DNA from: CAVVFX01 sp963747535
GTDB taxonomy: Bacteria; Acidobacteriota; Terriglobia; Bryobacterales; Bryobacteraceae
NCBI GenBank assembly: GCA_963747535.1
Contig: CAVVFX010000002.1
Span: 124,001-188,000, forward strand
Direction: 5' to 3'
DNA length: 64,000 bases
The notes under the pieces were generated by a model that worked only from the letters and a program-made list of their open reading frames with translations, searched no databases and was not told the origin of the DNA. The stretch's first letter is position 1; each line of letters begins with the position of its first letter. Shown piece after piece: positions 43,214 through 53,045 of the stretch. Both the position numbers and the translations under genes were made by a program.

Positions 43214-44445
43214 GGGGTCTTCAGGAGGGCCCTTTTTAGCGGACGCCCCAGAGGCCGCCAGACATAGTCGTGGACGAGTTTAATCGGAACGTACAGAAAC
43301 ACCAGAGGTCGGGGCAAAGACACCATGCGGATATGGGGGCCGTGCGGCGTGGTCACATACTCCCAGCAGTAAAGTAGTTTGTCACGGAAGCGCTCGCGGA
43401 GTAACAACAGGTAGGGTTGAAAGCCGCTGAAGAGATCTCGTTCTCCGGCGCGAAAGAAATCCGCCTGCATTTGCCCGGCTAGTTGCCTCACTTTTGGATC
43501 GGCATGAATGCAGTCTTTCACCGGGTCGGGTAGTTCGGTCCCCAGTAAGGACTCGGCCAGCGTCAAGCCCAGCAAGAGCATGCGCCGGCAGCCTTGTTTG
43601 CGCGAAAGCTCCAGGCAGAGATTCCAGTCAATCGCAGTATGGGCGTCCAGGAACTCGTGGACATCGCATATCCATTTCAACTTGCACCAGAAGTGTTTCG
43701 ACCCGTGAACGCAGAGGAAGATGAGGTGGTCTTCGCACGAAAGCGAGAGCACGGACCGGCCTGCGAACGGGACCGCACGGGCACGCTCCCAGAGGCCATG
43801 GGTATCGAAGCGCACGGCCATAAGAGGCGGATGCAGTTTCCAGTGCAATTCCGCCAAAATGTTTTGGTCCGGGCGCTCCAGTTCGTAGGCATAATGACAG
43901 CGTCGATAAGCCGCATCCTGCCCGGCGCCCAGCGAGTATCTCAATTGGTACCCCCGGCTACCGAAGATGTCCAGCGCAGATGAGACGCACCGCTCGGGGA
44001 CCAGAAGATCCAAGTCGCCGCTTTGCCGCAGTGCCAGGTCGCCAAAGAGGGTCTTCGCGAGCACGGGTCCTTTGATGGGTATCGCAGGGATGTGGTGCGT
44101 CTCCAGCAAGTCCACGATAGTCACGATCTCATGCGCCAGTGCGAGGTTTCGCGCATGGTTTTGGGCCAGCCAGTCGCGGAGCGCGTCGGCCAGTTCGACC
44201 GGTAGCGAGTCGGAACAGGAGCGGGCGAGGTTCCAAGCCAGCAGGGGTGTCAGACCGTGGGCCATGGCACGTCGAACCACCAGAGTCCAGTCGACTTCTC
44301 CCTCCTCGACGATGGCCTTGATATGCTCTATTGTTTCCCAATCGAGCCGGTTCCTGGCGCAGGCGAGAAGCAGCGCATTTTCCGGGCCGTCAGGGTGAGA
44401 TAGATCTCGAACTGCGTGACTTGCAGTTGAACGTTGGCCGCCCAC
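43210..44445 (-). CDS. Nucleotidyltransferase-family protein (NTP_transf_5 type)
   Basis: 411 aa, GTG start at 44445. The fold signature is visible as IPIKGPVLAKTLFGDLALRQSGDLDLLVP (GD.D.L.V metal site near residues 140-150), followed by ELHWKLHP. This family is frequent in RiPP and HprK-related clusters, where its substrate is unknown. Position next to the SagB gene ties it to the cluster. It might nucleotidylate the peptide or a carrier. Runs toward the cyclodehydratase/SagB pair. Confidence 0.78.
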   Translation of the reverse strand: MGGQRSTASHAVRDLSHPDGPENALLLACARNRLDWETIEHIKAIVEEGEVDWTLVVRRAMAHGLTPLLAWNLARSCSDSLPVELADALRDWLAQNHARNLALAHEIVTIVDLLETHHIPAIPIKGPVLAKTLFGDLALRQSGDLDLLVPERCVSSALDIFGSRGYQLRYSLGAGQDAAYRRCHYAYELERPDQNILAELHWKLHPPLMAVRFDTHGLWERARAVPFAGRSVLSLSCEDHLIFLCVHGSKHFWCKLKWICDVHEFLDAHTAIDWNLCLELSRKQGCRRMLLLGLTLAESLLGTELPDPVKDCIHADPKVRQLAGQMQADFFRAGERDLFSGFQPYLLLLRERFRDKLLYCWEYVTTPHGPHIRMVSLPRPLVFLYVPIKLVHDYVWRPLGRPLKRALLKTP

Positions 44446-44562
44446 CCGGCGATTATACCGCCCATTACGGTCTTGTCTGGGTACTATCGGAGTACTTCAA
44501 ATTGGAACCCGAGCCGATGGCCGCGAAGCTCAGCCGCTCGGGTCACGTCACTTTCCTCGAGA

Positions 44563-45717
44563 TCAGGACTCCGCCGTCCGAGCCACGCTGCGCGATTCGG
44601 GATTGCCGCCGCTAAACCACATATCGGCGATCCATGCGAGAGGTGGCATCAGGAACACGAGGCACGTTCCCACGATCACCCGCCTGCATAGCACGGCAGG
44701 CCCCGGAAAATCGCCGAGGGCAGCTATGGAAGCCGCTATTGCGAAGTAGGTAACCGGGTTGAGCAAGACGAGCATGCGGAGAGCCCGAAATCCGCTATAA
44801 ACCTTTTCTCCGATCATGACACGCAGCCCGGCTTGCGCGGCGGCGCTTGGAGTCCAAAGAAATCTGTCGTCAAAATCCCAACTCTGAAAGAACCTTCGGG
44901 CTCGTTCGGCTGATCCACGCCGGGGATCGTACAGCACGGGAACCGGACCCTCCGGCCACGCGACAAACGCCAATGAGGCCGCGGTCATGCTGTAGAAGAA
45001 CAGTGTGAAGGTGGTCCCGGTAAACAGCAGCAGACCTGATTGAAAGATAATATTCGCGATCACCGCCCAATAATTCAGCTGCGGAATCAGGATGCAGGGC
45101 ACGACTCCGAGTTCGGTAACGATCGTCATCCAGCATACGAATTTGGCAAGCACCATGGAGGGAAGCATCGCGTCCAAAGCGATATACAACTGCTGGTGCA
45201 GGCGGTTGACGGCCCAGTTCTCGAAAAAGACGCCGGTGTGCCAGTCCCCGTCCAGCGCTTTGTTGAGTCCGGCTCCGAAGTAGGTGATCGCGAGTTGCCA
45301 GCGCACGAAGGGAGGCCCGCCAGGCTTGTAAAGGCCCGCCAGGAAAAGCATCAGGCCACAAAATGTCTTGTTGTTTCCGTAATACGCCTTGGACGAGACT
45401 ACGGCGAGCAACATGGTCAAGCCGAGAATGAGGGACCAGAGTCGAATGCGGCGGTTGAACACGATTGCCAGCACTGCAACGACGAACACCGTTTGTAACG
45501 TCAGCTGAAACGGAATGGGTGGAATCAAGGCCAGCCAGGGTATAAATGGTAACCAGGGATCCGGGAGGATTCGAACGTGGTTGGTCACCAGGAGAACGAT
45601 GGCCAGCACCTTTACCAGGATCGTCAGGTTAACCGGAAGATCGGTCCCGGTACACTTGAGCGGATTCCATGAGGGGCCGGCCGGTGTGGTTTGAACAGTC
45701 TCGGATGCCTGCGGCAT
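44563..45717 (-). CDS. HTTM-like multispanning membrane protein
   Basis: 384 aa with about eight hydrophobic helices (for example LTILVKVLAIVLLVTN, LQTVFVVAVLAIVF, LGLTMLLAVVSSKAYYG). The segment LAITYFGAGLNKALDGDWHTGVFFENW matches the HTTM family, related to vitamin-K-dependent gamma-carboxylase membrane domains. Its role in RiPP clusters is not known. It could be an enzyme in the membrane or an exporter aid. On the same strand as the nucleotidyltransferase, 117 bp upstream of it. Confidence 0.72.
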   Translation of the reverse strand: MPQASETVQTTPAGPSWNPLKCTGTDLPVNLTILVKVLAIVLLVTNHVRILPDPWLPFIPWLALIPPIPFQLTLQTVFVVAVLAIVFNRRIRLWSLILGLTMLLAVVSSKAYYGNNKTFCGLMLFLAGLYKPGGPPFVRWQLAITYFGAGLNKALDGDWHTGVFFENWAVNRLHQQLYIALDAMLPSMVLAKFVCWMTIVTELGVVPCILIPQLNYWAVIANIIFQSGLLLFTGTTFTLFFYSMTAASLAFVAWPEGPVPVLYDPRRGSAERARRFFQSWDFDDRFLWTPSAAAQAGLRVMIGEKVYSGFRALRMLVLLNPVTYFAIAASIAALGDFPGPAVLCRRVIVGTCLVFLMPPLAWIADMWFSGGNPESRSVARTAES

Positions 45718-45791
45718 TGTCGCTGATTGCCTCTGCTGACCGAATATTTAATCACAACGCTACCGGCAAATGGGGGAAGGGGAACTCCCGG

Positions 45792-46136
45792 TTAGGAGCC
45801 CGGCGGCCAGTGCCACTCCTGGGGCGCTTTTCCGTTCACGCGATATTTCATCGAGATGGTCGCCTGCTCACCGGGTGCGGCACGCTTCTCTTCTACCTGC
45901 TGCAACATGTCGATGACGTGCTGCGGCGACCGGTTATCGAAGCCGTGCATGGGCCGGCGATAGCGCTTCCGAAACTCAGCAGGCGTCAACTTACGGCCAT
46001 TCACCGAGGCGGTGGCCACATAGTCCGTTTGGGTGTCATAGGGAGCCCAGCAAAAGTATCGTGTCGGGACGAAGCGCGCGTAAGCGATGGCTCCGAGTTG
46101 AAACGCGAATAGGAGTAACGGTATTACGATTCGCAT
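45792..46136 (-). CDS. Small exported or membrane-anchored hypothetical protein
   Basis: 114 aa with an N-terminal hydrophobic segment (MRIVIPLLLFAFQLGAIAYA) and a soluble remainder rich in aromatic and charged residues (FRKRYRRPMHGFDNRSPQHVIDMLQQVEE). No family is recognised. It lies 74 bp upstream of the HTTM gene on the same strand, so it could be the first gene of that leftward group. Confidence 0.6.
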   Translation of the reverse strand: MRIVIPLLLFAFQLGAIAYARFVPTRYFCWAPYDTQTDYVATASVNGRKLTPAEFRKRYRRPMHGFDNRSPQHVIDMLQQVEEKRAAPGEQATISMKYRVNGKAPQEWHWPPGS

Positions 46137-46281
46137 TGACCCTCCTGGACCGCGGAATTGGACCTCTTCAAAGTACCAGATAGCGGATAGTGAAACAAAA
46201 TGGCAACGATGAAGGCAGATAAGACGAGGGACTTATGAGCGCATGGCGTTTCGATTTCGGATACTATGGAGCGCAGTGCGA

Positions 46282-47883
46282 ATGAAAAGACGCAGTTTTG
46301 TAAAAACCGCAGCCGTGACCGCAATCGGTGCGATAACCGGGGCCAGTCCGTCCTCCGCAGCCGATACGGAGATTGAGCTTTCGCCGGGAGACGCCGGACC
46401 GTTGATCAGTCCGCAGATCTATGGGCACTTCATCGAGCATCTGGGCGGCGTGATCTACGATGGGGTCTGGGTCGGCCGCGACTCTTCCATCCCCAATGTG
46501 GATGGCATCCGCAAGCAGTTTGTGGATGACATGAAGCGGATCGGGGCTCCGAATTTTCGCTGGCCCGGCGGTTGCTTTGCCGACGGCTATCATTGGCGCG
46601 ACGGCATTGGGAAAGCACCGGCCAGGCCGCGCACTTACAATTACTGGCAACGCAGCATGCCTCCCGGCATGGATGCCACCGAGACCAACCAGTTCGGGAT
46701 CCAGGAATTCATGCATCTCTGCCATCTGGTGGGAGCCGAGCCCTATCTCGCGGCCAACGTGGGCTCCGGAAGTCCACGGGAGTTCCATGACTGGGTCTCC
46801 TACTGCAATGCTCCGGCGGGAACTGTGAGCCTCGCCGCGGAGCGGGCGGCCAATGGCGATCCTGAACCTTACCAGGTGCGGTATTGGGGAGTGGGTAACG
46901 AATCGTGGGGCTGTGGCGGGTCGATGAAACCCGAGGAGTACGCTACACTCTACCGGCGCTTTGTCACGCAGTTCCCGGCGTATACGCAGCCGTTCCTGGT
47001 GGCCACGGGCCCTCGTGGACATTCCGCGGATGGCGACATCGGCTGGACCACCGGGTTCTTCGGCGCTATGCGCGGCGCCATCCCTCCTCAAGGCTTTTCC
47101 GTTCACTTTTACACCGACTTTCGACCTACCGCGGTGAAGGCCGGAGATTTCACGGCAGCCGAGTGGTACGAGGTGTTTCTGCGCGGCGTGCGCCTGGAGA
47201 AGGTGATCGAAAACCACTGGCTCGAAATGGGAAAATTCGATCCGGCTCACCGCACCAAACTGGTGGTGGATGAGTGGGGCGTATGGTATCGTGCGGGTTC
47301 GGAAATCGCGCCCGGCTACATCCTGAGCGAGACCATCACGCTTCGGGACGCGCTGCATACCGGCATGACGTTCGACATCTTTAATCGACATGCCGACAAG
47401 ATTGCCATGGCCAATGTCGCGCAGACCATCAACTGCATTCATTCCCTGTTTCTGGCGCACGGCGCGGACTTCGTCCGGACTCCCGTGTATCACGTTTTCG
47501 ACATGTACCGGTCCCACATGGGAGGCCGGCTCGTGCCGCTAAGAAACCCTTTCCCGGAAGTGACTGTCCCGGCACTGGCGGGCACGGCGCATTTACCGGC
47601 GATGTCGGCTTCGGCATCAATCCGCAACCGGCAACTGACCGTGACGCTGACCAATCCTTCGCTCGGGACCAGTGTGACGGCGCGGCTCCGGTTGACCGGA
47701 GGGGCCCGGCCCGTCGAGGCGCGCGGGATCGTGCTGACGCATCAGGATATGCGCGCGACCAATACCTTTGCGAAACCCGAGGAAGTGAAACCCGCGGCGC
47801 ACCCGGTGAAGGTAGCCGGAGACGCGATCGAATTAGTTCTGCCGAAGCACTCCGTCACGCGGGTGGATTGCCGGGTGGGGTAG
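46282..47883 (+). CDS. Alpha-L-arabinofuranosidase, GH51, exported
   Basis: 533 aa from ATG 46282, chosen because the Tat motif KRRSFVK follows directly (upstream ATG 46243 would bury it). Barrel domain with acid/base glutamate in WGVGNESWG (near 200) and nucleophile glutamate in VVDEWGVWY (near 330), both in the GH51 places. C-terminal beta-sandwich from about 430. It removes arabinose from arabinan or arabinoxylan. Neighbouring polysaccharide genes fit a hemicellulose role. Confidence 0.9.
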   Translation: MKRRSFVKTAAVTAIGAITGASPSSAADTEIELSPGDAGPLISPQIYGHFIEHLGGVIYDGVWVGRDSSIPNVDGIRKQFVDDMKRIGAPNFRWPGGCFADGYHWRDGIGKAPARPRTYNYWQRSMPPGMDATETNQFGIQEFMHLCHLVGAEPYLAANVGSGSPREFHDWVSYCNAPAGTVSLAAERAANGDPEPYQVRYWGVGNESWGCGGSMKPEEYATLYRRFVTQFPAYTQPFLVATGPRGHSADGDIGWTTGFFGAMRGAIPPQGFSVHFYTDFRPTAVKAGDFTAAEWYEVFLRGVRLEKVIENHWLEMGKFDPAHRTKLVVDEWGVWYRAGSEIAPGYILSETITLRDALHTGMTFDIFNRHADKIAMANVAQTINCIHSLFLAHGADFVRTPVYHVFDMYRSHMGGRLVPLRNPFPEVTVPALAGTAHLPAMSASASIRNRQLTVTLTNPSLGTSVTARLRLTGGARPVEARGIVLTHQDMRATNTFAKPEEVKPAAHPVKVAGDAIELVLPKHSVTRVDCRVG

Positions 47884-47889
47884 CCAATA

Positions 47890-47932
47890 GGCTGCTCCGC
47901 AGCCGGCAGACCACAAAAAACGATGGTCTGCC
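47890..47932. repeat. Dispersed hairpin repeat (GGCAGACCA family)
   Basis: GGCAGACCA and TGGTCTGCC flank a CAAAAAACGA spacer, preceded by GGCTGCTCCGCAGCC. Copies at 60056-60108 (inverse orientation) and 63757-63806. Confidence 0.7.
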
Positions 47933-47955
47933 CCACGGGGGCCGGTGCCCCAGCT

Positions 47956-50900
47956 CTATTTATCCACCTTCACCACGATGTAGGGAGTTTCTTTGGCGAG
48001 ATCGGGATAGATTTTGCCGTTGCCCTGGTTGTCCATGGTTTCGAACAGGTACATCAGGTCGAACTTCGGGTCGATGTTTTCGGCGGGGATGGTGGCTTCG
48101 AACTCATCATTGTGTCCGGTCGGCAACATCGGCAGCAGTTGGAAATCCTGATGCTGGCTGAGGCCGCGGTAGCGCAGCCGTACCCAGCGGATGCCGGAGG
48201 GATCTGTCACTTGGGCCACAATCCGCAGCGGTTGCGAGGGACGCGCTGATTGGATCGGCGTGTGATGCAAGACCGGCGGCTCTTGATCGCTGGAGACCGC
48301 AACCTCCACGGGATGCGCGCGGCCATCGTCGGGCCAGGTGGATAAACGCCCGGCCGAATCCTCGGCCTCCAGAAAATAGTTGACACCATCGACAACCGTC
48401 GAATGCGGAATCTCGACGCGATACAAGTCCGGCCCGGCGCGCTCCATGTCGATTTTCTCGAAGCCATGGCGCCGGTCGCCGTACCAGACCCGTACGCGCG
48501 AAACCGGTGCGATGCCCGTTACGGTAGCGCGCAGCAAGAGATTCCGGCCAGGAGAGAGTCGGCGCACGGGGACGTGCGCGATCAACGGATCCACTCGCGT
48601 GACGGTCATGGTGCTGGCATGCCAGTCGGCACTGGTGGCGTTGTCGAACAGCACTTTCAGTTTGCCATCCACAGCCGAAGCTTCGATGGTGCGGTGCACC
48701 TCCTGACCCGCCGGCACCGTGAAGGTGTCGGTGTAATGCACGCCGTTGACTTCAATCCACATGGGACCATGACTTTTGTTCGCGTCGTGGACGCCGGCGT
48801 CGATCTCGTAGCGGCCTTGCGGCACATGCACGGTGAAAAGGTTGCTAGCATTTTTTTCAGACATCGAGGACGTCCCGCGCGCTATCCGCTCATAGCCGGG
48901 GAGGACCGGGCCGGTACCCAAGTCGTACTTGCCGACCACGCGGCGAGCATTGGGATGAAACCCGGTTCGCTCACTTTCGAGCTTCGCCAATCCGGCTTTG
49001 AGCTTTACCAGTTCATCTTTCCAACTCCCGCTGAGATCGTATTCCGGCAAGCCCATCATCAAATCGGAGTTGTAAGCATTGCCGGCGGCGCGGATGACGC
49101 CCTCCCAGGCCTGAATGGCGCTACGCTCGCCATCGATGGCATCATCGAGTGCGTTGCGGTCCTGCGTTAAGGTGAATAGCGCGTAGCTCAAGCCGGCGGG
49201 GATGCGGCGCGAATGGTACCAAGCGAGATTCGCCAGGATCCTCAGGTCGACCATGGTGGAGCGAAATTCCGGCCCGGTATTCGGTCCTGCGCGGCGTTCG
49301 GCCTCGTCAAGCAGCTTCGTGACGTCATTAAAAGCCTCTGCGAACCACCGGCTGGTGGCCAGCGGAGAGATGCGGGCGGAGTCGCCGCCTTCGACCATCT
49401 GCCGGGCGGCGTCGGCGAGGCTTTGGAACTGCTCGATATCGCTCGGCTCGGCTTTGGCGTAGGCGGGAAGGTCTTCCTGCCGCTGGCGTTCGGGCCACCC
49501 GCGCGTGGTCGGGAAACGGTTGGGCGGCAGGCAATAGGCCACGATATGTGGCAGAATCTGGCTCGCGCGGTGAAGGGCCTGCTCGACGTAGGGCGCGGCT
49601 TCCCGACCGAAGCGCCGCTCGAATTCGTGATCCCATTCGCTCGAAGGTGTAGCGGGATTGTAAGTCAGCCGGCCGAAAACTTGAAAGAAGTGCCAGTAGC
49701 GTTCGAACTCGTAATCGTACGAACGATAGCCGGGCGTGAGCAGGTCGAACGGCTTCATCTCCTGCGGATGGCCGGCCATCTTGGTGGCCTCGGGCTCCAT
49801 GATGTCGAAACCATCGGCGCCACCCAGGTGCAGCGTGCCGGCAAAGCGGCGCACGTACTCCGGGTCACCCCAGAGCAGAATGCGCGTGGTTCCGGAGGTC
49901 CACAGGGTCCAGTGAAGCCGGTAGTCGCGAGGATATTTCGCCATGTCCGAGTAGCCGTGGCGCCGTTCAAACTGATTGAGTTCCTGGACATGCGTCGGGT
50001 GAAAAGGCAAACCCACCTGCTCGGCCCAATATTTAGTGTTGACGCGGATTTTCAGCCCCAGTTTGAGCCCGTATTCGATCAGGTCGTCGGAGACACCTTT
50101 GGCCCGGATCTCGTATTGGAAGTTGGGCCCGGCTTCCTTCATCACGCGGTAGATGCTTTCCCAGAAGCCCTTCATGTCCTCGGTCTTCAGTCCCGATTCG
50201 TTGTGCATCAGGAGCATGATGTTATCGACCTCGGGGATGGCGCGAAGGAAGGTGGCGAGCGCGGCCCTGGTATAGGGGATCAGGTTCTCCTCGGTGAGGC
50301 CGAACACCTTGCCTTTAACCGGGACATCATGGCTCGCAGGTTGCCACGTGGGGGAGAAGCGGTAGTAGTGGCACCAGAGTCCCACGGTCACTTTGATGCC
50401 GCGCTCGTGGGCCATGCGGATCAGGCGATGCAGGTCCGCCAGATTGCGCTGCTGCTGCTCCTTGGTGAGGCCTTCGACGCGGATGCCGGGAAAGCTGTCG
50501 ACATTCACGAAGTAGGGATAGGCCGGGCACATGTAGCCATCCATCTCGTAGGCGAACAGCACCTGAAAAGTGTTGAAGCGGTCGCGCGCCAGCATATCGA
50601 AGTAGCGCGACCAGTAGTTCTCGTCGTGCAGCCGGTTTTCGAACTGGGCCTGCTGCATGGTAAAGATCGTCACGCCGCGATCGGCCACCGACGGCGTTTC
50701 CACGGTGTCGCGCACCTCGCTCAACGGTTTGGCGATGTCGGCGGCCCAGGCTACGCGGTCGGCGACTTCGAGCAGGCTGTACATCAGTCCGCGATCGTCG
50801 GCGCCGCTCAACAGGAGGACGGGCCGACTTCGAAAGACAACGTTACGGATGAGCAGGGACTCGGGTGCGGACGGTACCGCAATCGCCATAGACTTCTGCA

Positions 50901-51156
50901 GGGCGGCAGCGGGTCCCGCGGTGGACGCGAGTCCCGCCACGATCAGGAATTGTCCGTGCGCTTCCTGGACGTTCGCCGGCTCGTCGCATAGAATGCCCCT
51001 GGCTGCCAGCGCGGCCTTCAGTTTCGCCATGCCGTAGCGTGCGGGCGCCCCGGCGTCGCGATCCTGAATCAACGAAATCCGAACAGGCTCCGGGACCGCC
51101 GTACCGTAAGGAACGAGCAGACCCGCGGCTACCAAACCCAACAGTAAGCGACTCAT
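47956..51156 (-). CDS. Large secreted glycoside-hydrolase-like protein (alpha-glucuronidase flavour)
   Basis: 1066 aa from ATG 51156, with GGAGGGAG upstream and signal peptide MSRLLLGLVAAGLLVPYGTA. Residues about 20-150 form the GH67/GH20-type N-domain with ADDRGLMYSLLEVADRV. About 170-600 is a (beta/alpha)8 barrel (WSRYFDMLARDRFNTFQVLF, GIKVTVGLWCHYYRF, LLMHNESGLK). Then a helical part, and from about 780 two or three beta-sandwich domains that could bind sugar. A candidate catalytic glutamate lies in MHNESG. Similar in design to the gene at 1-1397. The exact substrate is unknown. Confidence 0.75.
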   Translation of the reverse strand: MSRLLLGLVAAGLLVPYGTAVPEPVRISLIQDRDAGAPARYGMAKLKAALAARGILCDEPANVQEAHGQFLIVAGLASTAGPAAALQKSMAIAVPSAPESLLIRNVVFRSRPVLLLSGADDRGLMYSLLEVADRVAWAADIAKPLSEVRDTVETPSVADRGVTIFTMQQAQFENRLHDENYWSRYFDMLARDRFNTFQVLFAYEMDGYMCPAYPYFVNVDSFPGIRVEGLTKEQQQRNLADLHRLIRMAHERGIKVTVGLWCHYYRFSPTWQPASHDVPVKGKVFGLTEENLIPYTRAALATFLRAIPEVDNIMLLMHNESGLKTEDMKGFWESIYRVMKEAGPNFQYEIRAKGVSDDLIEYGLKLGLKIRVNTKYWAEQVGLPFHPTHVQELNQFERRHGYSDMAKYPRDYRLHWTLWTSGTTRILLWGDPEYVRRFAGTLHLGGADGFDIMEPEATKMAGHPQEMKPFDLLTPGYRSYDYEFERYWHFFQVFGRLTYNPATPSSEWDHEFERRFGREAAPYVEQALHRASQILPHIVAYCLPPNRFPTTRGWPERQRQEDLPAYAKAEPSDIEQFQSLADAARQMVEGGDSARISPLATSRWFAEAFNDVTKLLDEAERRAGPNTGPEFRSTMVDLRILANLAWYHSRRIPAGLSYALFTLTQDRNALDDAIDGERSAIQAWEGVIRAAGNAYNSDLMMGLPEYDLSGSWKDELVKLKAGLAKLESERTGFHPNARRVVGKYDLGTGPVLPGYERIARGTSSMSEKNASNLFTVHVPQGRYEIDAGVHDANKSHGPMWIEVNGVHYTDTFTVPAGQEVHRTIEASAVDGKLKVLFDNATSADWHASTMTVTRVDPLIAHVPVRRLSPGRNLLLRATVTGIAPVSRVRVWYGDRRHGFEKIDMERAGPDLYRVEIPHSTVVDGVNYFLEAEDSAGRLSTWPDDGRAHPVEVAVSSDQEPPVLHHTPIQSARPSQPLRIVAQVTDPSGIRWVRLRYRGLSQHQDFQLLPMLPTGHNDEFEATIPAENIDPKFDLMYLFETMDNQGNGKIYPDLAKETPYIVVKVDK

Positions 51157-51338
51157 CAGATTCTCCCTCCAGGCACGGTGAAGAAAATACCGGAACTCCA
51201 ATTCTACATATCGACGAGTGACATGCGGTGAAACATTGGCCACGCATGAACACGAATGAACACGAATAACCTGGCTGCAGTCTTCAGGCGAGTGCTACTA
51301 GGCGATATGGGTTATACTGATCGGCAATTCGGCATTTA

Positions 51339-52835
51339 ATGAAATTGCAGCCGTTCTTCTGCATACTATGGCTTGTGCTGGCGGGTCTTGTTCATCAAGT
51401 ATCTGCTCAGCCGTCGGTTCCGCTCGCGGAGAAAAGCAGGCTTGCCAAGCAAGCGTTGCTCGACGGACAATATGCCAAAGCGGTCGATCTCTATCGCGAA
51501 CTGGTGAAGGCGCTTCCCGATAATCCGGGAGTGCGCTTAAATCTTGTCATCGCTTTGGAGAAAGCCGGACACCCGTCAGCCGCCATCCCGGAAGCAGAGC
51601 GGGTCACTCACGCCAACCCTTCGTCCGCGCCCGCGTGGTTGTTGCTTGGCCTCGCCTACCAGCAACTGAACCAGCCGCAAAAGGCCATCCTGCCTCTGCG
51701 TGAGGCGGTTCGTCTGGACTCGCAAAACCGCGACGCACTGTTCGAATTGTCGGATGCGGAGCTCACTTCCGGCGATATCCACAGTGCGGCGAAGGATTTC
51801 GGAACCCTTGCCGGGACGCATCCGGATTTCCCCAAAGCCTGGGAAGGACTCGGCCGCGCTTACCTCGCGCTCAGCGAGCAGTCATTCCAGCAACTCGAAA
51901 CACAAGCTCCCAATTCGGCATTTTACCTGGCGCTGTTAGCCCGCTCCCGCGCCAGTGAGGAGCGGTACAGTGAGGCGCTGTCGCTCTACACGAATGCGCT
52001 CGAACGGTCCGCCGCCGTTCCGGGACTTCATCTCGCGCGCGCGGAGATTTATCGCCGCACCAAGCACGACGATTGGGCAGCCATCGAACAGGAACGGGAA
52101 TCTCGTTCGTCCAAACCGGAGTGCTCCCGACAGCCGGCGGCGTGCGCTTACCTCTCTGCCGACTGGCAGCGTACACTTGCGGTTGCGGCTCAACTCCGGT
52201 CGCCCGAAAACCTTTACTGGACAGCCTTGGCCAGTTCACGCATCGCCGAAGAGAGCTTCGACAAGCTCGCCACCTTTCCGCAATCTCCCGGGCTGCACAG
52301 CGTGATTGCGGATTACTATCAACGGACGGGCCGCCGTCTCGATGCCGTCGCGGAATGGCGTAAGGCGCTGGACTTGAATCCGTCCGATCGCCTGTTGCAA
52401 GCGCGTCTTGCCGAATCGCTTTTCCGCGCTCGCGAGTACCCTGAGGCCGAGCGGATCCTCACCGCGCTGGTCGCCCGGCAGCCCGAGAACGGGGAGTGGC
52501 AATACCTCCTCGGCAACGTGCTGCTGCAACTGAAGCGTGACGAGGATGCGCTTCCCCATCTCGTCATCGCCATTCGCCTGTTGCCTCATCTATTGCCTGC
52601 GCAGGAAGCTTTGGGTCGCGTGTATCTCGATCTGGACAAACCGGAGGAGGCCGTCGCGCATCTTGAAAATGCGCGTCCCCTTGACGACGGTTCCATTTCG
52701 TTCGCCCTCAATTCCGCCTATCGGAAGCTGGGCCTGCAGGAAAAGGCCCGCGCCGCACTAGCCCGCTATCAGGCGCTCTCCAAACAGGAGCACACAGCAG
52801 GTTCCAGCAACGAGGGCGCGATCCCTCCTCCATAG
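51339..52835 (+). CDS. Secreted TPR-repeat protein
   Basis: 498 aa, signal peptide MKLQPFFCILWLVLAGLVHQVSA. Tandem tetratricopeptide repeats run through most of the protein (AKQALLDGQYAKAVDLYRELVKALPDNP, AEALLDLNP-type units, YPEAERILTALVARQPENGEWQYLLGNVLLQLKRDEDALPHLVIAIRL). A scaffold for periplasmic or outer-membrane complexes. The ASPIC/UnbV gene follows within 7 to 211 bp, depending on its start, and such pairs are common in this phylum. Confidence 0.88.
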   Translation: MKLQPFFCILWLVLAGLVHQVSAQPSVPLAEKSRLAKQALLDGQYAKAVDLYRELVKALPDNPGVRLNLVIALEKAGHPSAAIPEAERVTHANPSSAPAWLLLGLAYQQLNQPQKAILPLREAVRLDSQNRDALFELSDAELTSGDIHSAAKDFGTLAGTHPDFPKAWEGLGRAYLALSEQSFQQLETQAPNSAFYLALLARSRASEERYSEALSLYTNALERSAAVPGLHLARAEIYRRTKHDDWAAIEQERESRSSKPECSRQPAACAYLSADWQRTLAVAAQLRSPENLYWTALASSRIAEESFDKLATFPQSPGLHSVIADYYQRTGRRLDAVAEWRKALDLNPSDRLLQARLAESLFRAREYPEAERILTALVARQPENGEWQYLLGNVLLQLKRDEDALPHLVIAIRLLPHLLPAQEALGRVYLDLDKPEEAVAHLENARPLDDGSISFALNSAYRKLGLQEKARAALARYQALSKQEHTAGSSNEGAIPPP

Positions 52836-52917
52836 AGGGGAATGATCATGGCCACGGATGAAGAGCAAGCTGCGCCGCAGCCGGACACCATTGAGGAACT
52901 CGGCCAGGTAGGCGCGA

Positions 52918-53040
52918 CGGCTGACAGGCTAAACAGCTACTTGCAAAATCCGACCGGCGCAGGCGCCGGCGGCCGAATTTTGCAAGTCCCTCTAAGGTCT
53001 GTCACACAAGAGAAGAACAGGCTGAGGCCTGTGTCACGGT
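52918..53040. repeat. Dispersed repeat lying across the start of the ASPIC/UnbV gene
   Basis: TTGCAAAAT/ATTTTGCAA (52941-52949 and 52977-52985) with inner CCGGCGC/GCGCCGG forms a long hairpin. Flanking copies of GACAGGCT and CTGTCACACAAG (52996-53010) match the repeats at 63718-63733 and 63808-63833. Confidence 0.6.
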
Positions 53041-53045
53041 TTTCC

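Noticed and set aside
44331..44691. Small rightward frames between nucleotidyltransferase and HTTM genes
   Set aside because: They overlap the two leftward genes and show no protein family.
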